DNA of 64,000 nt from contig NZ_JAFICD010000002.1 in NCBI RefSeq assembly GCF_017833525.1, positions 682,001-746,000 of the forward strand, given 5' to 3'. Shown piece after piece: positions 31,226 through 39,792 of this stretch. The notes beneath the pieces are model-generated. The model worked only from the letters and a program-made list of their open reading frames with translations, was not told the origin of the DNA and did no database searches. A program made the position numbers and the translations under genes. How positions within the stretch are numbered: position 1 is the stretch's first letter; every line of letters starts with the position of its first letter. The DNA is from Duganella sp. 1411 (GTDB lineage Bacteria > Pseudomonadota > Gammaproteobacteria > Burkholderiales > Burkholderiaceae_D).

Positions 31226-32029
31226 TCAGCCGAAACGGCCGGTGATGTAGTCCTGGGTTTCCTTGCGGGCCGGGTTCATGAAGATCTGATCGGTCTCGCC
31301 GAATTCCACCAGCTCGCCCAGGTACATATAGGCGGTGTAGTCCGAGCAACGCGCGGCTTGTTGCATGTTGTGGGTGACGATGGCGATCGTGTAGTCCTGC
31401 TTCAGTTCGCTGATCAGCTCCTCGACCTTCGAGGTCGAGATCGGGTCCAGCGCCGAGGTCGGCTCGTCGAGCAGCAGCACGTCCGGTTTGACGGCCACGC
31501 CGCGCGCGATGCACAGGCGCTGTTGCTGGCCGCCCGACAGCGACAGGCCGCTCTTGGTCAGCTTGTCCTTGACCTCGCCCCACAGCGCGGCCTTCTTCAG
31601 CGCCCATTCGACGCGCTCGTCCATCTCGCCCTTCGACAGGTCTTCATACAGGCGCACGCCGAAGGCGATGTTGTCGTAGATCGACATCGGGAACGGCGTC
31701 GGCTTCTGGAACACCATGCCGACCTTGGCGCGCAGCATGTTGACGTCCTGGCCCTCTTCCAGGATGTTGCGGCCGCGGTACATGATCGAGCCTTCGGCGC
31801 GCTGGCCCGGGTACAGGTCGTACATGCGGTTCAGGGTGCGCAGCAGGGTCGACTTGCCGCAGCCGGACGGGCCGATGAAGGCCGTCACCTGGCGCTCGTG
31901 GATGTCGAGGTTGACGTTGGTCAGGCTCTGGGTCTTACCGTAGAAGAAATTCAGGCCGCTGATTTCGATGGTCTTGCGTTTGTTGCCGGTCATGACTGCG
32001 GTGTTCTCTGGGCTCAGTTGCGTATTCAT
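31226..32029 (-). CDS. pstB: Phosphate ABC transporter ATP-binding protein
   Basis: 267 residues. Walker [10 protein letters not shown] (53-61), signature [14 protein letters not shown], Walker [14 protein letters not shown], His switch [11 protein letters not shown]. The family C-terminus DYITGRFG is intact. The ribosome site for the 32029 ATG is weak; a later start is possible but would trim only the variable N-terminus. Part of pstSCAB. Confidence 0.96.
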   Translation of the reverse strand: MNTQLSPENTAVMTGNKRKTIEISGLNFFYGKTQSLTNVNLDIHERQVTAFIGPSGCGKSTLLRTLNRMYDLYPGQRAEGSIMYRGRNILEEGQDVNMLRAKVGMVFQKPTPFPMSIYDNIAFGVRLYEDLSKGEMDERVEWALKKAALWGEVKDKLTKSGLSLSGGQQQRLCIARGVAVKPDVLLLDEPTSALDPISTSKVEELISELKQDYTIAIVTHNMQQAARCSDYTAYMYLGELVEFGETDQIFMNPARKETQDYITGRFG

Positions 32030-32057
32030 TATCGATCGCTTTTCTAGTGGTCGAGGA

Positions 32058-32948
32058 TTAGTTCGGGATTTTCTGGCTGAACAGGGTGCGCGAGACGATA
32101 TTCAGCGCCAGGACGCTAAAGGTCACCAGCAGCGCGCCGCCCCAGGCCAGTTCGCGCCAGTTGTCGTAAGGGCTCATCGCGAAGCCGTAGATCACCACCG
32201 GCAGGTTGGCCATCGGGCCGTTCATGTCCTTGCTGAAGAACTGGTTGTTCAGCGCGGTGAACAGCAGCGGCGCGGTTTCGCCGGAGATGCGGGCCACGGC
32301 CAGCAGCACGCCGGTGATGACGCCGGCCTTGACGGCGCGCAGGCGCACCAGCATGGCCACCTTCCAGCGCGGCGCGCCGAGCGCGAAGGCCGCTTCGAGC
32401 AGGCTGTTCGGCACCAGGCGCAGCATGTTGTCGGTGGTGCGCACCACCACCGGGACGGCGATCAGCGCCAGCGCCACCGAGCCGGCGTAACCGGAATAGT
32501 GCTTGGTGGTGGCCACGTACATGGCCCAGACGAACATGCCGATGACGATCGACGGCGCCGACAGCATGATGTCGGTGACGAAACGGGTGATCGCGGCGAT
32601 CTTGTTCTCCTCGCCGTACTCGGCCAGATAGATGCCGGCCAGGATGCCGATCGGCGTGGCCAGCAAGGTCGACAGGCCGACGATCATCAAGCTGCCGAAG
32701 ATGGCGTTGGCCAGGCCACCGCCTTCGCTGCCGGGGGCCGGCGTGGTTTCGGTGAACATGTTGACGCTCAGCGCACCGAAGCCCTTGATGATCAGCGTGA
32801 TCAGGATCCAGGCCAGCACGGCCAGCCCGACCGACATGGCCAGCACCGACAGCGCGATGCCGACCCGGTGCTGCAGCAAACGCTTGCGGTAGACCTTGTT
32901 GACCGGCGCGGCGGTGCCGGCGGCGGTGTTGATGACGGCTTGGTTCAT
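32058..32948 (-). CDS. pstA: Phosphate ABC transporter permease PstA
   Basis: 296 residues, about six transmembrane helices, with the EAA-like loop [21 protein letters not shown]. Works with PstC to form the high-affinity phosphate channel. The start overlaps the pstC stop by four bases. Confidence 0.95.
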   Translation of the reverse strand: MNQAVINTAAGTAAPVNKVYRKRLLQHRVGIALSVLAMSVGLAVLAWILITLIIKGFGALSVNMFTETTPAPGSEGGGLANAIFGSLMIVGLSTLLATPIGILAGIYLAEYGEENKIAAITRFVTDIMLSAPSIVIGMFVWAMYVATTKHYSGYAGSVALALIAVPVVVRTTDNMLRLVPNSLLEAAFALGAPRWKVAMLVRLRAVKAGVITGVLLAVARISGETAPLLFTALNNQFFSKDMNGPMANLPVVIYGFAMSPYDNWRELAWGGALLVTFSVLALNIVSRTLFSQKIPN

Positions 32949-33943
32949 TTGACGCCTTCCTTGCGGGACATGCCGGCCAACATCAGTTTGGCGGCGGACA
33001 GAACGATAAAGGTGATGACGAACAGGATCAGCGCCAGCGCGAACAGCGACGACGTGTGCAGCACGGTGTCGGACTCGGCGAACTCGTTGGCCAGGGTCGA
33101 GGCGATCGAGTTACCGGCGGCGAACAAGGAGAACGACAGCTTGTTGGCGTTGCCGATGACGAAGGTGACGGCCATCGTCTCGCCCAGCGCGCGGCCCAGG
33201 CCGAGCATGACGCCGCCGACGACGCCGGTCTTGGTGTAAGGCAGCACGATCTTGCGCACCACTTCCCAGCGGGTGCAGCCGAGGCCGTATGCCGATTCCT
33301 TCAGCACGGACGGCACGATCTCGAACACGTCGCGCATCACCGACGAGATGAACGGGATGATCATCACGGCCAGGATCAGCGCGGCGGTCAGGATGCCGAT
33401 GCCCATGGTCGGACCGCTGAAGAACGGGCCGATGATGGGCAACGGCCCCAGCACGGCTTTGAGCAGCGGCTGCACGTGGTCGCCGAACAGCGGCGCGAAC
33501 ACGAACAGGCCCCACATGCCGTAGATGATCGACGGCACGCCGGCCAGCAGCTCGACGGCGGTGCCCAGCGGGCGGCGCAGCGCGGCCGGGCAGATTTCGG
33601 TGAGGAACAAGGCGATGCCGAAGCTGACCGGGAAGGCGATCAGCAGCGCGATGCCGGACGTGGCCAGGGTGCCGACGATGGCGATCAGCGCGCCGTATTT
33701 GTCGTTGACCGGGTCCCATTCGACGGTGGTGATGAAGGCCGGGCCGAACTCCTTGAAGGCCGGCCAGGCGCCGACCATCAGCGAGATGATGATGCCCAGC
33801 AGCACCGCCAGCACGGACAGCGCGAACAACATCGTGGTCTTGTGGAAGAAGAAATCCTGGATGCGCTGGTTGCGCATGGTGCGGTGCATCGCTTGCATGG
33901 CAGCTTGCTCGGCAGCGGTCGCCTGTGCTGTGCTGGTGTGCAT
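32945..33943 (-). CDS. pstC: Phosphate ABC transporter permease PstC
   Basis: 332 residues from the preferred ATG at 33943, which has GGAG seven bases upstream. An in-frame ATG at 33991 would give 348 residues but has no clear ribosome site. About six transmembrane helices; EAA loop [23 protein letters not shown]. The long polar, Gln/Met-rich N-terminus before the first helix is typical of PstC in this group. Confidence 0.94.
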   Translation of the reverse strand: MHTSTAQATAAEQAAMQAMHRTMRNQRIQDFFFHKTTMLFALSVLAVLLGIIISLMVGAWPAFKEFGPAFITTVEWDPVNDKYGALIAIVGTLATSGIALLIAFPVSFGIALFLTEICPAALRRPLGTAVELLAGVPSIIYGMWGLFVFAPLFGDHVQPLLKAVLGPLPIIGPFFSGPTMGIGILTAALILAVMIIPFISSVMRDVFEIVPSVLKESAYGLGCTRWEVVRKIVLPYTKTGVVGGVMLGLGRALGETMAVTFVIGNANKLSFSLFAAGNSIASTLANEFAESDTVLHTSSLFALALILFVITFIVLSAAKLMLAGMSRKEGVK

Positions 33944-34013
33944 CGACTGCTCCGGTTTTGGAAGTGGCGTGGAAGTGATATCAGCGCTCATATTGTAGTC
34001 TCGTGATGTAGGC

Positions 34014-34079
34014 TAGCCTGCGGCTCCCGGATGGGCGCCGCAGGCTAACCCCCTCGCCGCCGCAGGGTGCCGGCGGCGA
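34014..34079 (-). promoter_or_regulatory. Tandem hairpins between pstS and pstC
   Basis: Hairpin 1 has an 11-bp stem (34014-34024 with 34037-34047, TAGCCTGCGGC arm). Hairpin 2 has a 9-bp stem (34054-34062 with 34071-34079, TCGCCGCCG arm). Neither is followed by a U-run on the minus strand. They are well placed to protect pstS mRNA or reduce read-through, so that PstS is made in excess over PstCAB. Confidence 0.55.
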
Positions 34080-34093
34080 AGGGAGGTTGGGGA

Positions 34094-35140
34094 TTAGTAG
34101 ATGGCCTTGCCCGAAGCGTCTTTCAGGTTGGCTTTCCACGAATCCTGCACCAGTTTGATCACCGAGGCTGGCAGCGGGACGTAGTCCAGTTCGACAGCCG
34201 AATTGCCGCCGTTCTTGAAGGCCCAGTCGAAGAACTTGATGACTTCCTTGCCTTTGGCGGCGTCGGCCTGCACCTTGTGCATCAGGATGAACGACACGCC
34301 GGTGATCGGCCACGAGTTTTTACCGGCCTGGTCGGTCAGCACGACGCCGAAGCCGGGGGTCTTGGTCCACTCGGCGTTGGCGGCGGCGGCCTTGAAGAAC
34401 TCGTCGTCAGGCTGCATGAAGTTGCCGTCCTTGTTCTTCAGCTGGGTGTGCGACATCTTGTTCTTCTTGGCGTAGGCCCACTCGACGTAGCCGATCGAAC
34501 CCTTGATGCGCTGCACGTTGGCGGCGACGCCTTCGTTGCCCTTGCCGCCCACGCCCACCACCCACTTGACGGCGGTGCCGGAACCGATCTTGGTCTTGAA
34601 CTCAGCATTGGTTTTCGACAGGAAATCGGTGAACAGGAACGAGGTGCCCGAACCGTCGGCGCGGTGCACCACGGTGATGTCTTCGGCCGGCAGCTTCACG
34701 CCCGGGTTGACGGCGGCGATTTCCGGCGCGTTCCATTTGGTGATCTTGCCCAGGTAGATGTCGCCGACGATCTGGCCGGTCATTTTCAGCTGGCCCGGGG
34801 TCACGCCGTCGAGGTTGACGATGGTGACCACGCCGCCCATGATGGCCGGGAACTGCATCAGGCCTTCGGCGTCCAGGTCTTCCGCCTTGAGCGGCATGTC
34901 GGACGCGCCGAAGTCGACGGTCTTGGCTTTGATCTGCTTGATGCCGGCGCCGGAACCGACGGACTGATAGTTCAGGCCGTTGCCGGTGGAGGCTTTGTAC
35001 TGCTCGGCCCACTTGGCGTAGATCGGGTACGGGAAGGTGGCGCCGGCGCCGGTCATATCGGCGGCGCTGGCGGCCGACGAGAATGCCATGACGGCAGACA
35101 CGCCCACTACCAGGGAAGAGATCAATTGTTTGATTCGCAT
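34094..35140 (-). CDS. pstS: Phosphate-binding periplasmic protein PstS
   Basis: The 348-residue high-affinity phosphate binder. Signal peptide MRIKQLISSLVVGVSAVMAFSSAASA, then the classic DMTGAGATFPYPIYAKW. Phosphate-site segments are VGSGAGIKQIKAKTVDFGASD and HRADGSGTSFLFTDFLS. The start at 35140 follows AAAGGA; a version from 35245 would run through the promoter. First gene of pstS-pstC-pstA-pstB-phoU-phoB-phoR, under a Pho box at 35194-35211. Confidence 0.97.
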   Translation of the reverse strand: MRIKQLISSLVVGVSAVMAFSSAASAADMTGAGATFPYPIYAKWAEQYKASTGNGLNYQSVGSGAGIKQIKAKTVDFGASDMPLKAEDLDAEGLMQFPAIMGGVVTIVNLDGVTPGQLKMTGQIVGDIYLGKITKWNAPEIAAVNPGVKLPAEDITVVHRADGSGTSFLFTDFLSKTNAEFKTKIGSGTAVKWVVGVGGKGNEGVAANVQRIKGSIGYVEWAYAKKNKMSHTQLKNKDGNFMQPDDEFFKAAAANAEWTKTPGFGVVLTDQAGKNSWPITGVSFILMHKVQADAAKGKEVIKFFDWAFKNGGNSAVELDYVPLPASVIKLVQDSWKANLKDASGKAIY

Positions 35141-35177
35141 TTCAAGTCCTTTGTTATGACAGGTTAGGATGCTGCGC

Positions 35178-35211
35178 AGTCTACCGGCCCAATATGACAG
35201 GTTTATGACAT
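35178..35211 (-). promoter_or_regulatory. Pho box and -10 of the pst operon
   Basis: On the minus strand the Pho box reads ATGTCATAAACCTGTCAT (35194-35211), two TGTCA half-sites 11 bases apart. TAGACT (35178-35183) follows after exactly 10 bases and is the likely -10. This is the usual PhoB-activated layout with no good -35. A further ATGACAG half-site lies at 35156-35162. Together with the ppk1 site this accounts for the 35141-35456 gap. Confidence 0.85.
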
Positions 35212-35358
35212 GCCAAAAAAATCTCGAAAATATCCATCCGTCCATGTTTCTCGCCCCGCTCCCCCTATGAAAACGGCTAACATGTCATGAACAAACCCGC
35301 GTTTGTTACACGCCCTTGTCATAATCGGCGCCGCTGTCACAATCATTTATGACAGCCT

Positions 35359-35392
35359 TTGTCACAGAGTTGTCATATTTGATCTTTACACT
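35359..35392 (+). promoter_or_regulatory. Pho box and -10 of ppk1
   Basis: TTGTCACAGAGTTGTCAT (35359-35376) is a Pho box in plus orientation. TACACT (35387-35392) lies 10 bases downstream, the same spacing as on the pstS side. An additional CTGTCAC half-site at 35334-35340 may strengthen PhoB binding. Confidence 0.8.
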
Positions 35393-35456
35393 GTTGCAAT
35401 CATTGTTCTGTCAATACAGGCTAGAATTACACCATCTGCAAAGTGATTAAAAAGAC

Positions 35457-37556
35457 ATGAAGCCTGACTTGCATGCTGAAGTAAATAAGAACTCTGCGTT
35501 TCTGGACCGGGAACTGTCGCAACTGATGTTCAACCGGCGGGTGCTGGCGCAAGCCGAAGACAAGAGCATCCCTTTATTGGAGCGCCTGCGTTACCTGTGC
35601 ATCGCCAGCAGCAACCTGGACGAGTTCTTCGAGGTGCGCGTGGCCAGCCTGCTGGCCGCCGGCAGCGTCGACGGCTCGCTGGCCAACCACCCCGCCCTGG
35701 TCGCCACCCTGTCGCGCATCTGCGAGGAATGCCACATATTGGTCGAGCACCAATATGAAATCCTCAACCAGGAGGTGCTGCCCGAACTGGCCGCCAACGG
35801 CGTCCACCTGGTGCGCCACAACGAGCGCAACGACGCCCAGCGCGCGTGGGTCAAGGAATACTTCGACACCGAGGTGCGCCCGCTGCTGACGCCGATCGGC
35901 CTGGACCCGGCCCACCCGTTCCCGCAGGTGGTCAATAAAAGTCTCAATTTCATCGTCTCGCTCAACGGCAAGGACGCCTTCGGCCGCGGCACGGCGATCG
36001 CCATCGTCAAGGCGCCGCGCGTGCTGCCGCGCGTGATCCGCCTGCCCGACGAACTGTCCGACAGCGGCGGCGTGTCGTTCTGCCTGTTGTCGTCGATCAT
36101 CCACGCGCACATCTCCGACCTGTTCGCCGGACGCGAGGTGATCGCCTATTCGCAATTCCGCGTCACCCGCGACAGCGACCTGTGGGTCGACGAGGACGAG
36201 GTCAAAAACCTGCGCCAGGCGCTCAAGGGCGAGTTGCAAGGCCGCCAGTTCGGCACCTCGGTGCGGCTGGAGGTGGCCAAGAACTGCCCGCCGGAACTGT
36301 CGCAATTCCTGCTCGACCAGTTCGGCCTGCATCAGAGCCGTCTTTACGCGGTCAACGGCCCGGTCAACCTGGTGCGCCTGACCGAAATCATGGACCACGT
36401 CGACAATCCGGCGCTGCGCTTCCCGCCGTTCTTCCCCGGCATCGCGCAAAAGCCCGGCAGCCCGGACATCTTCGCCGCGCTGCGCAAGAACGACATCCTG
36501 CTGCACCACCCGTTCCAGTCGTTCCAGACGGTGATCGACTTCATCCGCAGCGCCGCGCTCGACCCGGCCGTGGTGGCGATCAAGCAAACCATTTACCGCA
36601 CCGGCATGAACTCGGACTTGATGGAGTCCTTGATCACGGCCGCGCGCATGGGCAAGGAAGTGACCGTCATCGTCGAGCTCAAGGCGCGCTTCGACGAGGA
36701 GGCCAACATCAACTGGGCCGACAAGCTCGAGCAGGCCGGCGCGCAGGTGGTGTACGGCGTGGTCGGCCTGAAAACCCACGCCAAACTGGCGCTGGTGATA
36801 CGCCGCGAGGACAACAAGCTGCGCTTTTACGCCCACCTGGGCACCGGCAACTACCATCCGACGACCACCAAGTTCTACACCGACTTCGGCCTGCTGACCT
36901 GCCACCACGGCATCAGCCAGGAGGTCAACGAGGTGTTCATCCACCTGACCAGCCTGACCAAGCCGCACCGGCTCACGCACTTGTGGCTGGCGCCGTTCGC
37001 GCTGCAGAACGAGATCATCAAATGCATCCGCAACGAGGCGCGTATCGCGCGCGCCGGCCGGCCGGGACGTATTATTGTTAAAATCAATGCGCTGGTCGAC
37101 GAATCGGTGATCCGCGCGCTGTACGCAGCGTCCAAGGACGGCGTCAAGATCGATTTGATCGTGCGCGGCGCCTGCACCTTGAAGCCGGGCGTGCCGGGCT
37201 TGTCCGAGAACATCCGGGTGCGCTCGATCGTCGGCCGCTTCCTCGAGCACAGCCGCATCTATTACTTCCGCAACGATCTGGCGCACGACGTGATGCTGGC
37301 CAGCGCGGACTGGATGAGCCGCAACCTGTTCCGCCGCATCGAGGTGGCGTTCCCGGTGCTGGACAAGGCGCTCAAGCGGCGCGTGCTGTCGGAGGGCTTG
37401 AATCCGTACCTGAAGGACAACCTGAACGCGTGGGAGCTCGAGGCGGACGGCCATTACCAGCGCCGCCGGGCGCGCGGCAAGCAGCTGCCCTTCGGCGCCC
37501 AGCAATATCTGATGGAGTCGCTGGGCACGCCCGGCGCGGCGCTCGGCGAGGGCTAA
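35457..37556 (+). CDS. ppk1: Polyphosphate kinase 1
   Basis: Makes polyphosphate from ATP, reversibly. 699 residues. The N-domain opens FLDRELSQLMFNRRVLAQA and SSNLDEFFEVR; the catalytic domains carry histidine motifs VGLKTHAKLALV and FLEHSRIYYF and the conserved PRRIEVAFPVLD-type end. ATG at 35457 with an A-rich leader. It is divergent from pstS and carries its own Pho box, so polyphosphate synthesis is tied to phosphate starvation. Followed by sixA. Confidence 0.96.
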   Translation: MKPDLHAEVNKNSAFLDRELSQLMFNRRVLAQAEDKSIPLLERLRYLCIASSNLDEFFEVRVASLLAAGSVDGSLANHPALVATLSRICEECHILVEHQYEILNQEVLPELAANGVHLVRHNERNDAQRAWVKEYFDTEVRPLLTPIGLDPAHPFPQVVNKSLNFIVSLNGKDAFGRGTAIAIVKAPRVLPRVIRLPDELSDSGGVSFCLLSSIIHAHISDLFAGREVIAYSQFRVTRDSDLWVDEDEVKNLRQALKGELQGRQFGTSVRLEVAKNCPPELSQFLLDQFGLHQSRLYAVNGPVNLVRLTEIMDHVDNPALRFPPFFPGIAQKPGSPDIFAALRKNDILLHHPFQSFQTVIDFIRSAALDPAVVAIKQTIYRTGMNSDLMESLITAARMGKEVTVIVELKARFDEEANINWADKLEQAGAQVVYGVVGLKTHAKLALVIRREDNKLRFYAHLGTGNYHPTTTKFYTDFGLLTCHHGISQEVNEVFIHLTSLTKPHRLTHLWLAPFALQNEIIKCIRNEARIARAGRPGRIIVKINALVDESVIRALYAASKDGVKIDLIVRGACTLKPGVPGLSENIRVRSIVGRFLEHSRIYYFRNDLAHDVMLASADWMSRNLFRRIEVAFPVLDKALKRRVLSEGLNPYLKDNLNAWELEADGHYQRRRARGKQLPFGAQQYLMESLGTPGAALGEG

Positions 37557-37613
37557 GGCGGGCCGGAAGGCACGCCACTGGGATCTTTTTCTAATGATAG
37601 TCGGGAGAAAAGC

Positions 37614-38081
37614 ATGGATCTCATTTTATGGCGGCATGCCGAGGCCGAGGACGCGGCCGCCGGCATGTCCGATCTGGAACGGGCGCTGACGACCAAGGGC
37701 GTCAAGCAGGCGCGGCGCATGGGGCAATGGCTAGCTTCCCAGTTGCCCGACAGCTGCCGCATCCTCTCCAGCCCGGCGGTGCGCACCTTGCAGACGGTCG
37801 ACGCGCTGGGGCGCAAGTTCAAAATCCACACCGACCTGGCGCCGGGCGCCGATCCGGCCGACATCCTGAAGGCGGCCAACTGGCCCGGCGGCAAGGATTC
37901 GGTGCTGGTGGTGGGGCATCAGCCCACGTTGGGCCAGGTGGCGTCGTTGCTGCTGACGGGGGACGACCTCGAATGGGACATCCGCAAGGCCAGCGCCTGG
38001 TGGTTCTCGCAGCGCGACCCGGGCAATCCGATGAGCGTGTATCTGAAGGCGGTGATGGCGGCCGACCTGGTGGTGAAATAA
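37614..38081 (+). CDS. sixA: Phosphohistidine phosphatase SixA
   Basis: A 155-residue histidine-phosphatase-fold enzyme. The phospho-accepting His8 is in LILWRHAEAED and the second His102 in VVGHQPTLG. SixA removes phosphate from histidine of HPt-type or PTS proteins in E. coli. Placed 57 bases after ppk1 in the same direction, so probably co-expressed. Confidence 0.92.
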   Translation: MDLILWRHAEAEDAAAGMSDLERALTTKGVKQARRMGQWLASQLPDSCRILSSPAVRTLQTVDALGRKFKIHTDLAPGADPADILKAANWPGGKDSVLVVGHQPTLGQVASLLLTGDDLEWDIRKASAWWFSQRDPGNPMSVYLKAVMAADLVVK

Positions 38082-38161
38082 CGACGGCGGCGTTGTTGTC
38101 GAGCTTGTAAATCGGCAACGATCTGCTAAAGTTTAATCGTACCAACCAGAGGAGGGATACG

Positions 38162-38278
38162 ATGTTTACCTTGCTCACCATGGGCATCTTCGGAGGAATG
38201 ATCGCCCTTGTTGCCTACGAAATAGTGCAGGAAACCGCAGGCAGCAAACAGAAACTGACCGACCGCTATCACGAATAG
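38162..38278 (+). CDS. 38-residue single-span membrane microprotein
   Basis: A short ORF below usual size cut-offs. It begins MFTLLTMGIFGGMIALVAY and ends in a polar, mostly basic tail (SKQKLTDRYHE). There is one N-terminal hydrophobic helix. The Shine-Dalgarno GAGGAGG about five bases before the ATG is among the strongest in the window. Family unknown. It stands between sixA and a repeat pair. Confidence 0.55.
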   Translation: MFTLLTMGIFGGMIALVAYEIVQETAGSKQKLTDRYHE

Positions 38279-38362
38279 CATGCCGCTTCATTGAAGCCCG
38301 CTCGGCGCCATCGGCGCCGATGCTCGTTTACGGGCGTGCCGGTTGCGATAGCGGCGGCGCCT

Positions 38363-38468
38363 GGCGGATTACGGCGTGCCGCCTAATCCGCCCTACGTGT
38401 CTCCGTGGCCAAGAAACGCCGCGATGCCGTTGAGACACGTAGGGCGGATTAGCGCAGCGTAATCCGCC
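38363..38468. repeat. Inverted pair of GTAGGGCGGATTA repeats (copies 4 and 5)
   Basis: Copy 4 (38363-38396) is in minus orientation and copy 5 (38439-38468) in plus orientation. The palindrome extends outward-in through ACGTGTCTC / GAGACACGT. It sits between the microprotein and the convergent potF-like gene, where a bidirectional end is expected. Confidence 0.8.
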
Positions 38469-38497
38469 ACGCTCCGCCAACGGTCCCTGCTTACACC

Positions 38498-39610
38498 CTA
38501 TCGTCCGGTTTTGAACTTGGTGTAGGTCCGGGTGATAACGCGACGGATGTCGGCCGGCACCGCTTCCGGCGCGGCCATGCGCTGCTTGTCGGCCTCGGAC
38601 AGGAAGATGGTCTTGTTGGTAGCGATATCCTTGCGCACGAACTTCAGGCTGGCCGCGTTCGGGTTGGCGTAAAACACCTTGTTGGTCAGGCTGGCGTGCA
38701 CCTCCGGCCGCAGTATGTAATTGATCCACAAATGCGCGTTGTTCGGATGCGGCGCGTCGGCCGGGATCGCCATCGTATCGAACATCAGCGCCGCCGGCGT
38801 CTTCGGGATCAGCGCTTCGATCACATTGCCGTTCTTGGCGTCGACGGCGCGCTGGCGGGCGATGTTGATGTCGCCGGACCAGCCCAGCGAGACGCACACC
38901 GCCCCGTTGGCCAGGTCGTTGATATAGCCCGACGAGCTGAACAGCGTAACGCTGGGGCGGATCGCCGCCAGCAGCTTGCCGGCCTCGGCGTAGTCGCCGG
39001 CGTTTTTCGAGTACGCCGGTTTGCCCAGGTACATCAACGCGGCCGGCAACACCTCGGACGGCGAGTCGAGGAACGACACGCCGCACGATTTGAGCTTCGA
39101 CACGTATTCCGGCTTGAACAGCAGGTCCCAGGCGTTGTCCGGCATCGGCAGGCTGCCCAGCGCCGCCTTGACCTTGTTGACGTTGATGCCGACCGTGGTA
39201 TAGCCCCACAGCCAGTCGACCAGATATTCGTTGGCCGGATCGATGCTGGCCAGCTTGGCCTGGATGGCCGGATCGAGGTTCTTCAGGTTCGGCAGCTTGG
39301 ACTTGTCCAGCTTGCGCAGCAGCTTGCCCTCGATCTGCAGGCGCGCCCACGGCGCGGTCGGCACGACGACGTCGTACCCAGACTTGCCGGCCACCAGTTT
39401 GGAATTGAGAATCTCGTTGTTGTCGAAAACATCATAACGGACCTTGATGCCCGTTTCTTTTTCGAAGTTTTTAACCGTGTCTTCCGCGATGTAATCGGAC
39501 CAGTTATAGATGTTGAGGACTTTTTCCTCCGGCGCCTGGGCGGCTACCTGCCCCACGGCGGCCATCAACCCTGCGGCGACCAGCGCCGCGCCAACGAACT
39601 TCCCTGCCAT
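38498..39610 (-). CDS. Polyamine ABC transporter substrate-binding protein (PotF/SpuD type)
   Basis: A periplasmic polyamine-binding protein of 370 residues. Signal peptide MAGKFVGAALVAAGLMAAVGQVAAQA; then VLNIYNWSDYIAEDTVKNFE, the family opening, and WLWGYTTVGINV, SLGWSGDINIARQ. The aromatic and acidic residues expected around a diamine are present in these blocks. The start at 39610 has GGAGG upstream; an ATG at 39634 is also in frame. No permease or ATPase gene is adjacent, so its partners are elsewhere. Confidence 0.9.
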   Translation of the reverse strand: MAGKFVGAALVAAGLMAAVGQVAAQAPEEKVLNIYNWSDYIAEDTVKNFEKETGIKVRYDVFDNNEILNSKLVAGKSGYDVVVPTAPWARLQIEGKLLRKLDKSKLPNLKNLDPAIQAKLASIDPANEYLVDWLWGYTTVGINVNKVKAALGSLPMPDNAWDLLFKPEYVSKLKSCGVSFLDSPSEVLPAALMYLGKPAYSKNAGDYAEAGKLLAAIRPSVTLFSSSGYINDLANGAVCVSLGWSGDINIARQRAVDAKNGNVIEALIPKTPAALMFDTMAIPADAPHPNNAHLWINYILRPEVHASLTNKVFYANPNAASLKFVRKDIATNKTIFLSEADKQRMAAPEAVPADIRRVITRTYTKFKTGR

Positions 39611-39736
39611 AGCACCTCCGAAAAGTGGATTCATACACAACCCGTGATGATCGGGCATCCACCGTTTCCACGCAAGGAGTTCGTTATAAAATCAAACCCG
39701 CAGGCTCCCGGGCAATCCGCCGCCGCGTGCGATGGG

Positions 39737-39775
39737 GTCGTACCCCGTGGGGTACGACGGGGACGCCGAGTCCCC
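39737..39775. terminator. GGGGTCGTACCCC hairpin (copy 2) and second hairpin after fliD
   Basis: GTCGTACCCC (39737-39746) pairs with GGGGTACGAC (39749-39758) over two bases. Next to it GGGGAC (39759-39764) pairs with GTCCCC (39770-39775). The pair begins about 18 bases past the fliD stop on the minus strand. It is related to the 11122-11149 hairpin, so it is both a likely transcript end and a dispersed repeat. Confidence 0.55.
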
Positions 39776-39792
39776 TGCCCGGCCGTGCGGGT

